A DNA stretch of 64,000 nt. It comes from Nostoc sp. FACHB-280. GTDB taxonomy: Bacteria > Cyanobacteriota > Cyanobacteriia > Cyanobacteriales > Nostocaceae. Position numbers and translations under genes: made by a program. The notes under the pieces are model-generated. The model saw only the letters and a list, made by a program, of their open reading frames with translations. It was not told the origin of the DNA and did no database searches. This document shows positions 29,267 to 39,802 of this stretch, in pieces (position 1 is the stretch's first letter; each line of letters starts with the position of its first letter). Location of the stretch: assembly GCF_014697615.1 (NCBI RefSeq), contig NZ_JACJSD010000034.1:1-64000 (forward strand). The letters run 5' to 3'.

Positions 29267-30232
29267 AAAAATATACAAATAGGTTTGCAGAGAAAAGTTT
29301 GGGCGATCGCACTTTAAAATAAAATTTTGCTCAAGTTATACACATGTTTGTTGCATTAATCTCTAACTATCGTTAGAGTGACAAACCCTAGCTCTAAAAT
29401 ATGATGAATTAACAGCAATTTCTGGAAAAATCAGCACTCCTTATTTAAGGAGTATAAGTATACTTAATCATTTATTGCATCTTATACCGGTTTAGGTTTT
29501 AGATTGGGAATTATGATTTTAGTTTTACCAAAACTGTTGTCTGTTCTCTGCCATCAAAATTAACTGGCGAATTGGCAACATACCTATTCTCGGTTTAGTT
29601 ATTCTCTGGTTTGTGTCTAGAGATAGTTGGGTAAAAAATTATCTTAGTGACTCAGAACACTTTTTGTATCAAAATTTTCTGCCAAGCTATTAATATTCCT
29701 GCTACTCAGCATCTCACCTCTGCAAGTTTTTCTACAAAACTCCATATATTTATTTAGGAGGTCTCACAATTTATTACCTAACCCTTGAGTCATACCAAAC
29801 TTAGAGTTAACGATACTCTCAGTTGACTACCCAAGCAAAGGCGTAAAGAACATTAAAGGGGATTCAAGCTTTTGCTCTTCATAGGTTAGGCTACACATAG
29901 CTGGTAAACGCGATATCCGTAGCTTTTCTGTGGTTGACTAGTACCAAATTTGGGTTACTCTTAAAGCGGATCGCTGCAAGCTACCATTTTTGATGACAGA
30001 AGTATATGAAGAAACAATAATTTTTAAAGTTCTGTCTGAAAAGTTAAACTTGCAAACTGAATAGTTTGATACGGCAAACTGAACAGTTATCTCATACCCT
30101 AAGCTATGTAGTTAATTAACTACTGCAAATATAACCAGGAATTGTAATGAATAGTTTACAATACCAGTGGGTAAGAAAATCTAAAAAAAATATAAAAGTG
30201 ATTAAAATGACTGTGGTGTCTGGAGGACAAAC
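29267..30232. other. 966-base gene-free region
   Basis: AT-rich sequence with no credible gene. An open stretch without a start codon ends at 29693 (reads ...ILGLVILWFVSRDSWVKNYL), perhaps a remnant. Small palindromes: CTCTAACTATCGTTAGAG at 29361-29378 and ACTCCTTATTTAAGGAGT at 29435-29452. The last part carries TCTGGAGGACAAAC, the ribosome-binding site of the DUF1815 gene. Confidence 0.4.
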
Positions 30233-30577
30233 GTGTTTCTGAGATTAGCACATCAACATCGGCAATTCGTTCAAGACTTAGTAATGAACCTACAAGCCTT
30301 GGCAATTGTACTAGAACGGCGCGGTTATCCTGCGTCTTGTTATACCTGTGGCGACCAGATGAATAGTGCTTCGTTTATGGTGAGCCTGGGAAATAACCAT
30401 CTGATTCGATTTTTGGTATCAGATTATGGGATTACTTGGACAGAAATGCGGGATGACCGCGAATTAATGAAATTAGAAGGAGCGGAAGCAATTAACCAGT
30501 TACAGGAACTGGCCAATCTTGTGAAGCAATCTGTACCAGCTTATGCAAGTGGTAAGACCTTAGCCAAGAAGAGTTAA
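30233..30577 (+). CDS. DUF1815 family protein
   Basis: A soluble 114-aa protein found in cyanobacteria; I assign DUF1815 from memory of the start FLRLAHQHRQFVQDLVMNLQ and the middle (CYTCGDQMNSASFMVSLG, FLVSDYGITWTEMRDDREL). It starts with GTG preceded by GGAGG seven bases upstream, a strong site. The two Cys of CYTC could be redox-active or metal-binding, but this is speculation. The function is unknown. It is monocistronic between gene-free regions. Confidence 0.7.
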   Translation: MFLRLAHQHRQFVQDLVMNLQALAIVLERRGYPASCYTCGDQMNSASFMVSLGNNHLIRFLVSDYGITWTEMRDDRELMKLEGAEAINQLQELANLVKQSVPAYASGKTLAKKS

Positions 30578-31061
30578 GGATTTCTGGATCTGATGGGTTA
30601 TTTTCAAACAAACTCCGAGAATAAATTGCTCATTAACAATGGCTCACTGGTAATTGGTAATTGGTAATTGTGGCAGGGTTTTTCATCCTCCATTACCTAT
30701 TCACCATTACCTTCAATAAGATTGGTGAATGGTTAGGTTGTGAAACGTTTTGTTTCTGTGAACTGAAAATAGAAACTGTTTTTCAGATTTTGTGCATCTG
30801 CGACATTAATTGAAAAAAATTGGGAATTGACCAAGCAAAAAGCCCTTGGTGATGTCATTGTTCTGTGTGACATTTAAAAACATTGAATTGTTGGTTGCTA
30901 CATTTGTGATATGAGAGTCAGGCAACTGAGAGATATTTTGGCTGATGTGATTTAAATTATGATATGCGATCGCAGGATGATTTTCGCAGTTCTGTGGCAT
31001 AGATGTCTCATTTTTGTGATATTCCAGAGGTGGAAAACCATAGTTAGTCACAAACTGGAAA
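30578..31061. repeat. spacer with GGTAATT heptamers
   Basis: At 30649-30670 the unit GGTAATT repeats three times in tandem, followed by TCCATTACCTATTCACCATT, which is partly complementary, so the segment can fold. The rest (30740-31061) is AT-rich. A minus-strand frame of 81 codons is open there, but its Asn/His-rich product is not convincing. Confidence 0.55.
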
Positions 31062-31559
31062 ATGTCTGAATCACAACCAAACCCAGCACTACCACCAACC
31101 GATGCTATTGAAGTTACAGAGAGTCGTGCGTTTGAGAGTTGGTTTGAATATCCAATTAGAGTGCAACCCCATCATACTGACTATGCAGGTATTGTCTGGC
31201 ATGGTACTTATTTAACTTGGATGGAAGAAGCAAGGGTAGAGTGTTTGCGCTCTATCGGGATTGAATTTGCTGATTTAGTAGCACTAGGCTGTGATTTACC
31301 AGTGGTAGAAATTTCAATACGCTATCACCGTTCCATTCAATTGGGTATGCAGGCTATTGTCAAAACTCGGATGACGGAAGTCACTGGTGTGCGGATTAAC
31401 TGGGATTATGCAATTGTCTCCGTTGATGGACAGCAATTGTATGTCACCGCTAAAGTCACCTTAGTCGCACTAGATAGAGAAAGAGGTAAGATTATGCGCC
31501 AGCTACCTGCAAATGTTAAGGATGCGCTGGCGAAGATTGCAGGATTACATGGTAATTAA
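31062..31559 (+). CDS. hotdog-fold acyl-CoA thioesterase (YbgC/FadM type)
   Basis: This is a 4HBT-type thioesterase that hydrolyses an acyl-CoA or acyl-ACP. The active-site segment is HHTDYAGIVWHGTYLTWMEE, with the catalytic Asp of the YbgC type, followed by EARVECLRSIGIEFADL. The second half holds the beta-sheet (VEISIRYHRSIQLG, YVTAKVTLVALD). A 22-residue N-terminal tail (SQPNPALPPTDAIEVTES) precedes the domain. The length is 165 aa. The substrate cannot be read from sequence; candidates include quinone- or fatty-acid-pathway thioesters. Confidence 0.82.
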   Translation: MSESQPNPALPPTDAIEVTESRAFESWFEYPIRVQPHHTDYAGIVWHGTYLTWMEEARVECLRSIGIEFADLVALGCDLPVVEISIRYHRSIQLGMQAIVKTRMTEVTGVRINWDYAIVSVDGQQLYVTAKVTLVALDRERGKIMRQLPANVKDALAKIAGLHGN

Positions 31560-31595
31560 TCAGAACTAAGGCGCAAATATAATCTGTGGAGACTG

Positions 31596-31650
31596 GGTGT
31601 AGGGTGTAAGGGTTTTGAATAAGGAAACCTCACACCTACATCCTTAGATC
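31596..31650. repeat. GGGTGTAAGGGT-type foldback
   Basis: TGGGTGTAGGGTGTAAGGGT and, after a short loop, AAACCTCACACCTACATCCT form an imperfect inverted repeat of the kind also seen at 4444-4489 and 46799-46858. It lies between convergent genes. Confidence 0.55.
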
Positions 31651-31708
31651 CAACCTGTTTGGACAATCTTGGCACGTAAGTCCTGAGATAATTGCGCCTG
31701 TATTCTGA

Positions 31709-31906
31709 TTATTTATTCAGGCGAATTTGCGAAAGATTTTGAGTAAACTGAATGATCTGATGCCAAATATCCATCGGTGTAATGCCAAAACCTACCTGTA
31801 ATAAAATAATAATTGCCGCAATAGTCAGTGCATTACTCACGGTAGTTTTGACAACTTTCCATAATATTGTAAATACAATCCAAGCAATAATTAAAGTTGG
31901 AATCAT
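31709..31906 (-). CDS. small membrane protein, 65 aa
   Basis: It has two hydrophobic segments, PTLIIAWIVFTILWKVV and ALTIAAIIILLQVGFGI, then an amphipathic tail (DIWHQIIQFTQNLSQIRLNK). The frame is closed by a TTA stop within an AT-rich spacer, and AAGAATTA precedes the ATG. I do not recognise a named family, although similar small proteins are common in cyanobacteria. It is probably a real gene given the well-ordered membrane hairpin. No function is suggested. Confidence 0.6.
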   Translation of the reverse strand: MIPTLIIAWIVFTILWKVVKTTVSNALTIAAIIILLQVGFGITPMDIWHQIIQFTQNLSQIRLNK

Positions 31907-32118
31907 GGTAATTCTTAAAGAAGAATTCAGGATAAATTAGGGGATAAAATTAGGTAAAAACTATTGTGGTAATGATAGCGGAAATTACCGAGTAAATTTC
32001 TGTTTACGGCTATTCTTTAGAAAAAATTTATAAAAAACAAGATACCAGACTTATCAAAGAAGCCAGGTATCTGAATTACAGAATTGTTACAAATCAAAGG
32101 ATTGTTATATCTGAGTTT

Positions 32119-33315
32119 TTAGTGCAGAGAAATCATCTGTGGGGAAGTTGCTAAATTTTTAGTTGCACTTAAAACTTCTTGTCTTGCCCATTGATCTGCT
32201 GCCAAAATGTCATCTAAAGAAGGATTTGTACAGTTATCATTTTGATGGCGATCGCATACCCATTCAATACACCGGGGAATATCTAAAAAGCTAATTTTCT
32301 CTGCTAAAAATAAAGCTACAGCTTGCTCATTAGCTGCATTCAACACGGCTGGCATCGAACCACCTGCTTTACCTGCGGCATAAGCTAACTGCATACAAGG
32401 ATATTTTTGATGATCTGGCTCACGGAAAGTAAAACTGCCAGCTTTGACTAAATCGAGGCGTTCCCAATCAGTGTAAATGCGATCAGGCCAAGATAAAGCA
32501 TATAACAGGGGTAAACGCATATCTGGCCAGCCAAGTTGGGCTAATACAGAGGTGTCTTGTAACTCAATTAACGAGTGAATAATGCTTTGAGGATGGATGA
32601 CGATTTCGATATTGTCGTAATCTAAGCCAAACAAAAAGTGAGCTTCAATTACTTCCAAGCCTTTATTCATCAAAGTCGCCGAGTCTACTGTAATTTTTCT
32701 GCCCATTGACCAGTTAGGATGTTTAAGGGCATCAGCGACAGTCACTTCTGGTAACTTTTCTACAGGCCAATCACGGAAAGCACCACCAGAGGCTGTCAGC
32801 AAAATTTTCCGCAGTCCCCCTTGGGGAACACCTTGCAAGCATTGAAATATGGCTGAGTGTTCAGAATCAGCAGGTAAGAGTTTTACCCCATGTTTTTCTA
32901 CCAAGGGGAGAACTACAGGGCCGCCGGCAATTAAGGTTTCTTTGTTGGCGAGGGCAATATCTTTACCGGCTTCAATGGCGGCGATGGTGGGTAATAAACC
33001 AGCACAACCAACAATCCCGGTAACAACAGTCTCAGCATCGCCATAACGAGCAACTTCAATCACTCCGGCGGTGCCAGCCACTAAAATGGGTTGGGGATTG
33101 AGGTCTTGGATGGCGGCTTGCAGTGCAGGTAATTTATCTTCAGAGGCGATCGCTGCTATACTCGGTCGAAACTGCCGAATTTGATCCGCCAACATCTCGA
33201 CATTATTACCTGCTGCCAATCCAACAATCCGAAACTTATCTGGGTACTGAGCGACAATATCTAAAGTCTGAGTACCGATGGAGCCAGTGGAACCAAGAAG
33301 AGTAATAGCTTTCAC
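32119..33315 (-). CDS. dxr: 1-deoxy-D-xylulose 5-phosphate reductoisomerase
   Basis: Dxr converts DXP to 2-C-methyl-D-erythritol 4-phosphate, the committed step of the MEP isoprenoid pathway that feeds chlorophyll, carotenoids and quinones. The NADPH-binding [16 protein letters not shown] is at the N-terminus. The metal and substrate sites are in [51 protein letters not shown] and [12 protein letters not shown]. The length (398 aa) is normal. It is a single gene, divergent from the glycolipid cluster. Confidence 0.97.
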   Translation of the reverse strand: MKAITLLGSTGSIGTQTLDIVAQYPDKFRIVGLAAGNNVEMLADQIRQFRPSIAAIASEDKLPALQAAIQDLNPQPILVAGTAGVIEVARYGDAETVVTGIVGCAGLLPTIAAIEAGKDIALANKETLIAGGPVVLPLVEKHGVKLLPADSEHSAIFQCLQGVPQGGLRKILLTASGGAFRDWPVEKLPEVTVADALKHPNWSMGRKITVDSATLMNKGLEVIEAHFLFGLDYDNIEIVIHPQSIIHSLIELQDTSVLAQLGWPDMRLPLLYALSWPDRIYTDWERLDLVKAGSFTFREPDHQKYPCMQLAYAAGKAGGSMPAVLNAANEQAVALFLAEKISFLDIPRCIEWVCDRHQNDNCTNPSLDDILAADQWARQEVLSATKNLATSPQMISLH

Positions 33316-33481
33316 AATTGCTTAATAATTTACAGATAACTCCCACTATAAATTGCTTGGGACTGATCTATAACAGCGATCGCCACAATCAATCATGAAA
33401 AATGCTGAGTTATGAAACTGCATTTGCAGTACAAAAAAGTGTGAAAATATTGGCATTGTTACTCACACACCAAATTTTGGT

Positions 33482-34231
33482 ATGGATAAAAATTTTTATC
33501 TCAAGTATGCGGCTGTTGAGGATCAACATTGGTGGTTTGTCGGCCGTCGCCAAATTGTAGAAAAATTGATTCGTCAACTCAAACTGCCAAACAATGCCAA
33601 AATTCTGGAGGCTGGCTGTGGTACTGGTGGCAATTTAAGGATGTTGGCGCGTTACGGCGAAGTTGCCGCGATGGAGTTTGATGAAACAGCTTGTCAGTTA
33701 GCGAATGAAAGGCAAGTTACCACAGTTCAACAAGGTAGTTTACCTGATCAAATTCCTTTTAACGACCAGTATGACTTAGTTGTGATTTTAGATGTTTTAG
33801 AACATATTGATGATGATTTAGCCGCTTTAGAAGCATTGTCTAGCAGATTAAAACCAAATAGTTGGTTATTAATTACAGTGCCGGCTTATCAATTTTTATG
33901 GAGTTACCATGATGAAATTAACTATCATAAACGTCGCTATACATTGAACAGATTAAAAAGAGTTGTGAAACTAGCTGGTTATAATATCCGCTATGGCAGC
34001 TATTTTAATACTTGGTTATTTCCCTTGGTGGCTGGAGTACGTTTATTAAAAAATCTGCTCAAACTTGATAAAAAATCAGATGCCAGTGGTGATTTAAATT
34101 TACCCGCGCAACCCATCAATCAATTTTTAACTTTTTTATTTGCCAGCGAACGTTATTTAATTAATCGATTCAGTTTACCTTTTGGTGTATCTGTTGTGCT
34201 AATGGCACAAAAAAATCAGTCAAATTTATAA
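33482..34231 (+). CDS. class I SAM-dependent methyltransferase
   Basis: The SAM-binding motif I is ILEAGCGTGGNLRML (residues 41-55), motif II/III AAMEFDETACQLA, and YDLVVILDVLEHIDDDLAAL is the typical post-motif segment. A C-terminal hydrophobic part (TWLFPLVAGVRLL, and another near FLTFLFASERY) suggests membrane association, as with enzymes acting on polyprenol- or lipid-linked substrates. It opens a cluster of membrane glycosylation genes; the next gene starts 20 bases later and is co-directional. The substrate is unknown. Confidence 0.85.
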   Translation: MDKNFYLKYAAVEDQHWWFVGRRQIVEKLIRQLKLPNNAKILEAGCGTGGNLRMLARYGEVAAMEFDETACQLANERQVTTVQQGSLPDQIPFNDQYDLVVILDVLEHIDDDLAALEALSSRLKPNSWLLITVPAYQFLWSYHDEINYHKRRYTLNRLKRVVKLAGYNIRYGSYFNTWLFPLVAGVRLLKNLLKLDKKSDASGDLNLPAQPINQFLTFLFASERYLINRFSLPFGVSVVLMAQKNQSNL

Positions 34232-34250
34232 AATTAGTCAAATATTTTTT

Positions 34251-35642
34251 ATGCGATCGCCTGCAAGTAATTCTGTATTTTTGATGACGGGTGTAAGTGC
34301 ATTAATTTTATTTGCATCCAGTATTTTACGGCATGAATTGTTTCAATCGACTGCTTTTGATTTAGGAATTTTTGACCAAGCAGCATATTTAATTAGTCAA
34401 GGAAAACCACCAATTTCAACATTCATGGGTTATCACATTCTGGGTGATCATGCAGCATGGATATGGTATCCTTTAGCTTTACTTTATAAAATTTATCCTA
34501 GTGTATACTGGCTATTCGCAGTACAAGCAATTGCTTTAGCATCAGGCGCTTTACCTACTTGGCAATTAGCACGTCAAGCTGGATTAAAAGAAAGCCAATC
34601 AGTAGCAATGGCGGCTGTTTATTTGTTATATCCTTTAATATTTAATGTCAATTTATTTGATTTCCATCCAGAAGTAATTGCTTTACCTTTATTTTTAGCG
34701 GCAGTTTTGGCAGCACGTCGTAATCAAATAAGATGGTTTTGCTTATATATATTCCTCATACTAGGGTGTAAAGCTGTGCTTTCATTCACAGTTGCCGCGA
34801 TGGGGTTTTGGTTATTGGTGTTTGAAAAGCGGCGTTTATATGGTGCGATCGCTCTTACTGCTGGTGTAGCTTGGTTTTTGATCGCATCTAGAATAATTAT
34901 TCCTACTTTTAGTGGTGCCGAGCCAGCAGCAGTGGGGCGTTATAGTTATTTAGGTAACTCAGTTCCAGAAATTGCTAAAAATCTAATTTTGCAACCAGGA
35001 ATAATTTTAGGGAAAGTATTTGTATTAAGTAACTTAGAATATTTATTACTGCTATTACTACCTGTAATTTGGGGTTTTTCACTTGCAGGGATAAAACCTT
35101 TGGTAGCTGCTATCCCTTGTGTGGCGCTTAATATAATTGCTGATTATCAACCACAAAAAGATTTAATCCACCAGTATTCTCTCCCCGCTTTGCCATTTAT
35201 CTTGTTAGTTTTAATTTCGAGTTTGGCAGCCGGAAAAGGATTAATCCAAGACAAACGCAGAATTATTATATGGTCGTTAGTAGGATTTTTATGTCTAGCA
35301 AAATATACCCATTTTTTTGGTAGATATCTTGAGTCTCTTGATACTTGGAAAGCTACACGAGAAGCGATCGCTCTCGTGACAACTCAAGGTAGTGTTTTAA
35401 CAACAGCTAAAATTTCTCCCCATTTAAGTCATCGCCCCAGCATTAATTTAATTCAAGATAATTTGCCTTTAACACAAATAAATACATTTGATTATATCCT
35501 ACTTAATACACGCCATCATGATTTATCTGGTAATCAAGAGTTAAATCTTCAATTATTAGATAAACTCAAAAATGACAGTAATTTTAAATTAAAATACCAG
35601 CGTGATGATGTATTTCTATTTAATAAAATTACCAAAAATTAA
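34251..35642 (+). CDS. DUF2079 polytopic membrane protein
   Basis: A 463-aa protein with about ten membrane helices. The family-typical early motif is TAFDLGIFDQAAYLISQG, followed by YHILGDHAAWIWYPLALLYK. DUF2079 proteins resemble GT-C glycosyltransferases in topology; the acidic residues after the first helix could be the active site, but activity has not been shown. The ATG at 34251 is fused with a HIP1 site (ATGCGATCGC); an internal Met at residue 12 is a possible start. It ends 25 bases from the convergent GT39 gene. Confidence 0.8.
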   Translation: MRSPASNSVFLMTGVSALILFASSILRHELFQSTAFDLGIFDQAAYLISQGKPPISTFMGYHILGDHAAWIWYPLALLYKIYPSVYWLFAVQAIALASGALPTWQLARQAGLKESQSVAMAAVYLLYPLIFNVNLFDFHPEVIALPLFLAAVLAARRNQIRWFCLYIFLILGCKAVLSFTVAAMGFWLLVFEKRRLYGAIALTAGVAWFLIASRIIIPTFSGAEPAAVGRYSYLGNSVPEIAKNLILQPGIILGKVFVLSNLEYLLLLLLPVIWGFSLAGIKPLVAAIPCVALNIIADYQPQKDLIHQYSLPALPFILLVLISSLAAGKGLIQDKRRIIIWSLVGFLCLAKYTHFFGRYLESLDTWKATREAIALVTTQGSVLTTAKISPHLSHRPSINLIQDNLPLTQINTFDYILLNTRHHDLSGNQELNLQLLDKLKNDSNFKLKYQRDDVFLFNKITKN

Positions 35643-35667
35643 TTTATAGTTTTACCAGAATCAATAG

Positions 35668-37209
35668 CTATGGTGCAACTAAACTAAAATTTTCAGCACT
35701 ACCTAAAATTTTACTCATAGGTAAATTTAAGTTTTTTAATGTAGCATGATCTAAAAGTAAATAATCATTATTTGCCCACTTTTGTTGCAGAATTGGCGTG
35801 GTTTCTGGGATAACTTGACAATCACAATAAAAATTTAAACTAGGACGACCATTAGCAAATGATGTATAAATTTTTGTCCCTGGGGAGACATGGCTGCGAA
35901 TTAAGGCGGCGACTGGTTTAACTGGGAATGCTTCATTTAATTCCCAAATCCAAGATTGGGAACTCATCAATAGTAATAGTACTAAATACATCCCAGAAAA
36001 TAACACAGGAATAAATCTGCGATCGCATTTATAAATCAACCATGCTGCTAAACTCATACTTATCGTTAAAACAATAGCCATCGCAACTAATACAGGCTCT
36101 TCTTGGGCAAGAATAAAGTAAACACAACCTCCTAAACCAGCCAGTGCCATCACAACTATAAATATTCCCCAAACTCGCCGATTAATTACTTGCTTTCGCC
36201 AAACTTCACTAAATTCTGCCCCAATTGCCAAGGCTAAAAATGGATATATAGGCATAACATACCAAGGCAATTTTGTAGTTATTAAAGAGATAGCTACCAA
36301 GTAAACAATGGTACCAATTAAAATTAAGCGACTCCAAATAGCATAACGTTTCTTCCAAGCTAGATAAAATCCGGCTGGCCAAAATAATAACCAAGGGAAA
36401 GCATATTTCAATAACTCAATTAAATAATACCAAGGAGCGCCTGTATTACCCTCAACCGGTTGGGCAATACGGTCAAATGTTTGCGCTTGTAAATTTATCT
36501 GTAAGAAATTACTACCATAATATTGCCATTGGGCAACATACCATGAGATCGCAGGCGCAATTCCTAATCCAATTCCAGCCCACAAGTAAGGGTTGTTGAA
36601 AACAATTAACGGCGATGAAGCCAAGATAAATAAACCTGCAATACCTCCCAGTAACAAAACCAGCATCCCTTTAGTCAGAGTAATTAACCCTAAACAAAAT
36701 CCCACACCTAAAGCCCAAGGTTTTTGCTGACGTGATTTTAATAAACAAAATAATAATAGTAAGAAAAACGTAATACTGGCACCATCTAGCATTGCCAAGC
36801 GTCCATGACGCACTACAGGTAAAGTTGTTAAATAAACTAAAGCCGCAAACAAAGCAGGTAAACTATCGTTAAACAACAAAATTCCTACTAAATACAATAA
36901 CGGTACTCCCACAGCAGTTAATAAAGCACCCGGTAGGCGTGTTGTCCATTCATTTACACCGCCTAGAGAGTAACACCAAGCAATTAATAAGTGCATCAGA
37001 GGTGGCTTATTATGATAAGGTTCACCACCTAAAGTTGGATAAAGCCAATGCAGAGAACCAAAAGCAGCACGCCAAATTTCCCTGGCGACTTGTGCTACTG
37101 TACCTTCGTCCCAGTCGCGTAAGGAGGAATTTCCTAAACACAGCAACCACAGCAGTAAAGCGCCTAGTAACAAGGTAAATAGCCATTCTGTTTCTCGGAA
37201 TGGGCGCAT
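35668..37209 (-). CDS. family 39-type membrane glycosyltransferase (ArnT/PMT-like)
   Basis: A 513-aa GT-C enzyme that would move a sugar from a polyprenyl-phosphate donor to a lipid or protein on the outer face. The first loop has the catalytic acidic pair Asp34-Glu35 (SSLRDWDEGTVAQVAREIW), then GGEPYHNKPPLMHLLIAW and WTTRLPGALLTAVGVPLLYL, as in ArnT. About eleven helices follow, and a soluble C-terminal part. I start at the Met at 37209 (MRPFRETEWLF); an open frame of 59 more codons upstream is low in similarity and would almost reach the divergent GT2 gene. That GT2 gene is the natural donor-making partner. Confidence 0.85.
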   Translation of the reverse strand: MRPFRETEWLFTLLLGALLLWLLCLGNSSLRDWDEGTVAQVAREIWRAAFGSLHWLYPTLGGEPYHNKPPLMHLLIAWCYSLGGVNEWTTRLPGALLTAVGVPLLYLVGILLFNDSLPALFAALVYLTTLPVVRHGRLAMLDGASITFFLLLLFCLLKSRQQKPWALGVGFCLGLITLTKGMLVLLLGGIAGLFILASSPLIVFNNPYLWAGIGLGIAPAISWYVAQWQYYGSNFLQINLQAQTFDRIAQPVEGNTGAPWYYLIELLKYAFPWLLFWPAGFYLAWKKRYAIWSRLILIGTIVYLVAISLITTKLPWYVMPIYPFLALAIGAEFSEVWRKQVINRRVWGIFIVVMALAGLGGCVYFILAQEEPVLVAMAIVLTISMSLAAWLIYKCDRRFIPVLFSGMYLVLLLLMSSQSWIWELNEAFPVKPVAALIRSHVSPGTKIYTSFANGRPSLNFYCDCQVIPETTPILQQKWANNDYLLLDHATLKNLNLPMSKILGSAENFSLVAP

Positions 37210-37373
37210 AGAGAAATTTAGTTTAATTATTTTATTGATTGTTGATTGATTACGATAACTAGATATAATTTTAAGGAATTTTATATCAGGAACGACATCA
37301 CCAAGTTTATAGTATATATCTATTTGAATCTGGCCTTTTCTTGCTGTCTTGATGAAATAATCTGATAAAAACT

Positions 37374-38336
37374 GTGATTCAACCAATATACTCTTTGGTC
37401 ATTCCTATTTATAACGAAGAAGAGAATATCACGGAAATGTACCGTCGGCTGCATCATGTAGCAGAACAGTTAGATGGTGAGGTGGAATTTATTTTAGTCG
37501 ATGATGGTAGCCGCGATCGCTCTTTGAGTATGATTCGAGAACTCCGCCATCGTGATAGTCGAGTTCGTTACCTCAGTTTTGCGCGAAACTTTGGCCATCA
37601 AACTGCTGTTACGGCTGGGCTAAATTTTGTCCAAGGCAGATGTGCAGTTATTCTAGATGCGGATCTCCAAGATCCCCCAGAACTAATTTTTCAGATGGTG
37701 GAAAAATGGCAACAGGGCTACGAAGTAGTCTACGCGCAACGTTTAGCTCGGAAACAAGAAAGTTGGCTCAAACGTTTTACAGCCTATGCCTTTTATCGCA
37801 TTCTCCGACGTTTATCTCATGTGGATATCCCCACAGACACCGGAGATTTTTGTTTACTAGACAGGCAAGTTGTCGATATTCTCAATGCTATGCCCGAACG
37901 TAACCGTTATATTCGAGGTTTACGCGCTTGGGCGGGTTTTCGCCAAACTGCTGTAATGTTTGAACGAGAACCGCGTTTTGCTGGCAAAGTTAAGTATACC
38001 TTCGGTAAATCTTGGGCTTTGGCTGTGGATGGAATTATTTCCTTTTCTACAGTGCCATTAAAACTGGCAACCTACTTAGGTATGGTAGCAGCTGCGATCG
38101 CTTTGTTAATGATCGTATTAGTATTGTATTGGCGTATATTTGACCATGCTAGTCCTTTGATTGGTTACAGTTTGATTACAATTGCTATCTTTTTTCTCGG
38201 TTCTGTGCAGTTGATCTGTATGGGAATTTTAGGCGAGTATATCGGTCGAATTTATGAAGAAGTCAAAGCCCGCCCCATATATACTGTCAAAGAAACTGGT
38301 GGTTTGATCAAAGTCTCAGAAATGCAGTCTAAATAA
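37374..38336 (+). CDS. polyprenyl-phosphate glycosyltransferase (GT2, DPM1/ArnC/GtrB type)
   Basis: It transfers a sugar from a nucleotide donor to polyprenyl phosphate on the cytosolic face. The GT-A domain starts [20 protein letters not shown] and has [28 protein letters not shown] and the DAD motif in [13 protein letters not shown]. Two C-terminal helices ([20 protein letters not shown] and [20 protein letters not shown]) anchor it, followed by [13 protein letters not shown], a conserved end of the family. The start is GTG. It is divergent from the GT39 enzyme by 164 bases; together they look like a donor-maker and donor-user pair. Confidence 0.92.
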   Translation: MIQPIYSLVIPIYNEEENITEMYRRLHHVAEQLDGEVEFILVDDGSRDRSLSMIRELRHRDSRVRYLSFARNFGHQTAVTAGLNFVQGRCAVILDADLQDPPELIFQMVEKWQQGYEVVYAQRLARKQESWLKRFTAYAFYRILRRLSHVDIPTDTGDFCLLDRQVVDILNAMPERNRYIRGLRAWAGFRQTAVMFEREPRFAGKVKYTFGKSWALAVDGIISFSTVPLKLATYLGMVAAAIALLMIVLVLYWRIFDHASPLIGYSLITIAIFFLGSVQLICMGILGEYIGRIYEEVKARPIYTVKETGGLIKVSEMQSK

Positions 38337-38436
38337 CCACTGTCAGACATATCAAGTTACGAAACAGTAATTAAAATGCTAACTGTTTCACACTTAACTA
38401 CGCCAATTTATATTTTCTATTTACCTGTGTCTGCTT

Positions 38437-38805
38437 ATGACCCCGCAAGAATTTAGTTTATTAATTGTATCAATCATCATCAGCACAGCCGGACAATTTT
38501 TTTTGAAAATAGGTGCAAATAAATTAGGCAGGGTTAACTTAGGCAACGCAATTACTCACATTCTTGGTATTATTACAATACCAGAACTATTAATTGGATT
38601 AACTTGCTACGGTTTTGGCGCTATGTTTTATATCCTGCTACTCTCCAGAGTTAATCTGAGTGTTGCTGGCCCATCTGTATCTATAGGATATATTTTCTCT
38701 GTATTGCTTGGCTATTGGATATTGAAAGAACCTATACCTTTAATACGCTTAGTAGGTTTAAGCTTTATTGTTCTGGGTGTAATTTTAGTTGTTTGGCGCA
38801 AATAA
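38437..38805 (+). CDS. EamA/SMR-type four-helix transporter (ArnE/ArnF-like)
   Basis: A 122-aa protein with four hydrophobic helices and small-multidrug-resistance features: IISTAGQFFLKIGANKLG, then MFYILLLSRVNLSVAGPSVS and VLLGYWILKEPIPLIRLVGL with a Glu-Pro turn. Its neighbours suggest that it flips the polyprenyl-phosphate sugar across the membrane, as ArnE/ArnF do in enterobacteria. This is an inference from context. It begins 100 bases after the GT2 gene in the same direction, so an operon is likely. Confidence 0.82.
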   Translation: MTPQEFSLLIVSIIISTAGQFFLKIGANKLGRVNLGNAITHILGIITIPELLIGLTCYGFGAMFYILLLSRVNLSVAGPSVSIGYIFSVLLGYWILKEPIPLIRLVGLSFIVLGVILVVWRK

Positions 38806-39802
38806 ACTGTTTATAGGACTGATATTTGATGTTTCAAACAAATCTGCACAACTAAAAAGTACTGTTTAATACTTTATTACTTCCCGCCTACCATCACAAC
38901 TGATTCCTATGTTGGATTCTGTTATTCTAGAATGATAGACTGAGTTTTTATATAGTTTTTCCTAGTCTGCTAAGTTACGATTTTATCTGTTTCCATCTGC
39001 GGTTAATTATTCTTGTTTGTAGCTTATTAGAAAGAGAACCAATATAACCTAAATCATAAAGATTGATAATTATTTTCTCTAATTATATACATTGATGCAA
39101 TCAATATTAAATTTTTTTGAAGTTTTTTGTAAAAATTATAGCTAAATAGTAGTATTACTATACTAAATATGATTAACATCATGGATTACTCATATAATAT
39201 GAGATTAATAATTAAAGAGTATAGAAATTAACGGCTTAATATTCCTTGATAATGAGAAACTAGCTTTTGTTGATTAACACTATATCAATCTGTGAAAAGC
39301 AAAGGTAAACTATTATTTATGGAAAAAGTTAGTTTTTTATACAATAAAAAAGAATATTTTGTAGCAGTAAAATATACAATATTAAATACAACTTGCGTAG
39401 GGCAAATAACCTATCCAAGTAATTAGTAACTATAGATAAACTTGTGTAGATCATGTGTTGTTTGTATAAATCTTATAGGAGGCTTCTTGAAGGTCAATAA
39501 AATGATTAGTAGCCTAATACGAGCAGACTGTTATTACTATCAGTATTGGCAGTCTTAATGTAACGATAAAAAGTAGAAATACTTAAGTAGACAAATTTGT
39601 TCTCAGCGATCGCTTTCAGAGAGATTACTGATAACCTGACCCGCCTCTTACCAAAGAAAACTCCCAGATAAAATTCTGTAAAACTGAGGCATATTTTCAG
39701 GATTATTAGAAACTAATTGGGAATCTAAATTTTAGAGAAAAGTGTGCTATAAATTACCGTCAGAACCATGCAAAATGGTTCGACCCTTGAAGGAGCTATG
39801 AA
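38806..39802. other. 997-base gene-free region before the deacetylase
   Basis: Very AT-rich, no credible reading frame. A HIP1 site lies near 39607. Directly before the next gene is the hairpin GAACCAT (39763-39769) / ATGGTTC (39775-39781), whose base is 8 nt from AAGGAG. It could influence initiation, but this is not shown. No known repeat was noticed in the rest. Confidence 0.4.

Noticed and set aside
29528-29693. Open stretch with membrane-like peptide (ILGLVILWFVSRDSWVKNYL)
   Set aside because: There is no start codon in the frame. It may be a remnant but cannot be supported as a gene.
30806-31051. Minus-strand frame of 81 codons between DUF1815 and the thioesterase
   Set aside because: Asn/His-rich product without known features, starts next to the thioesterase start, and has no ribosome-binding site.
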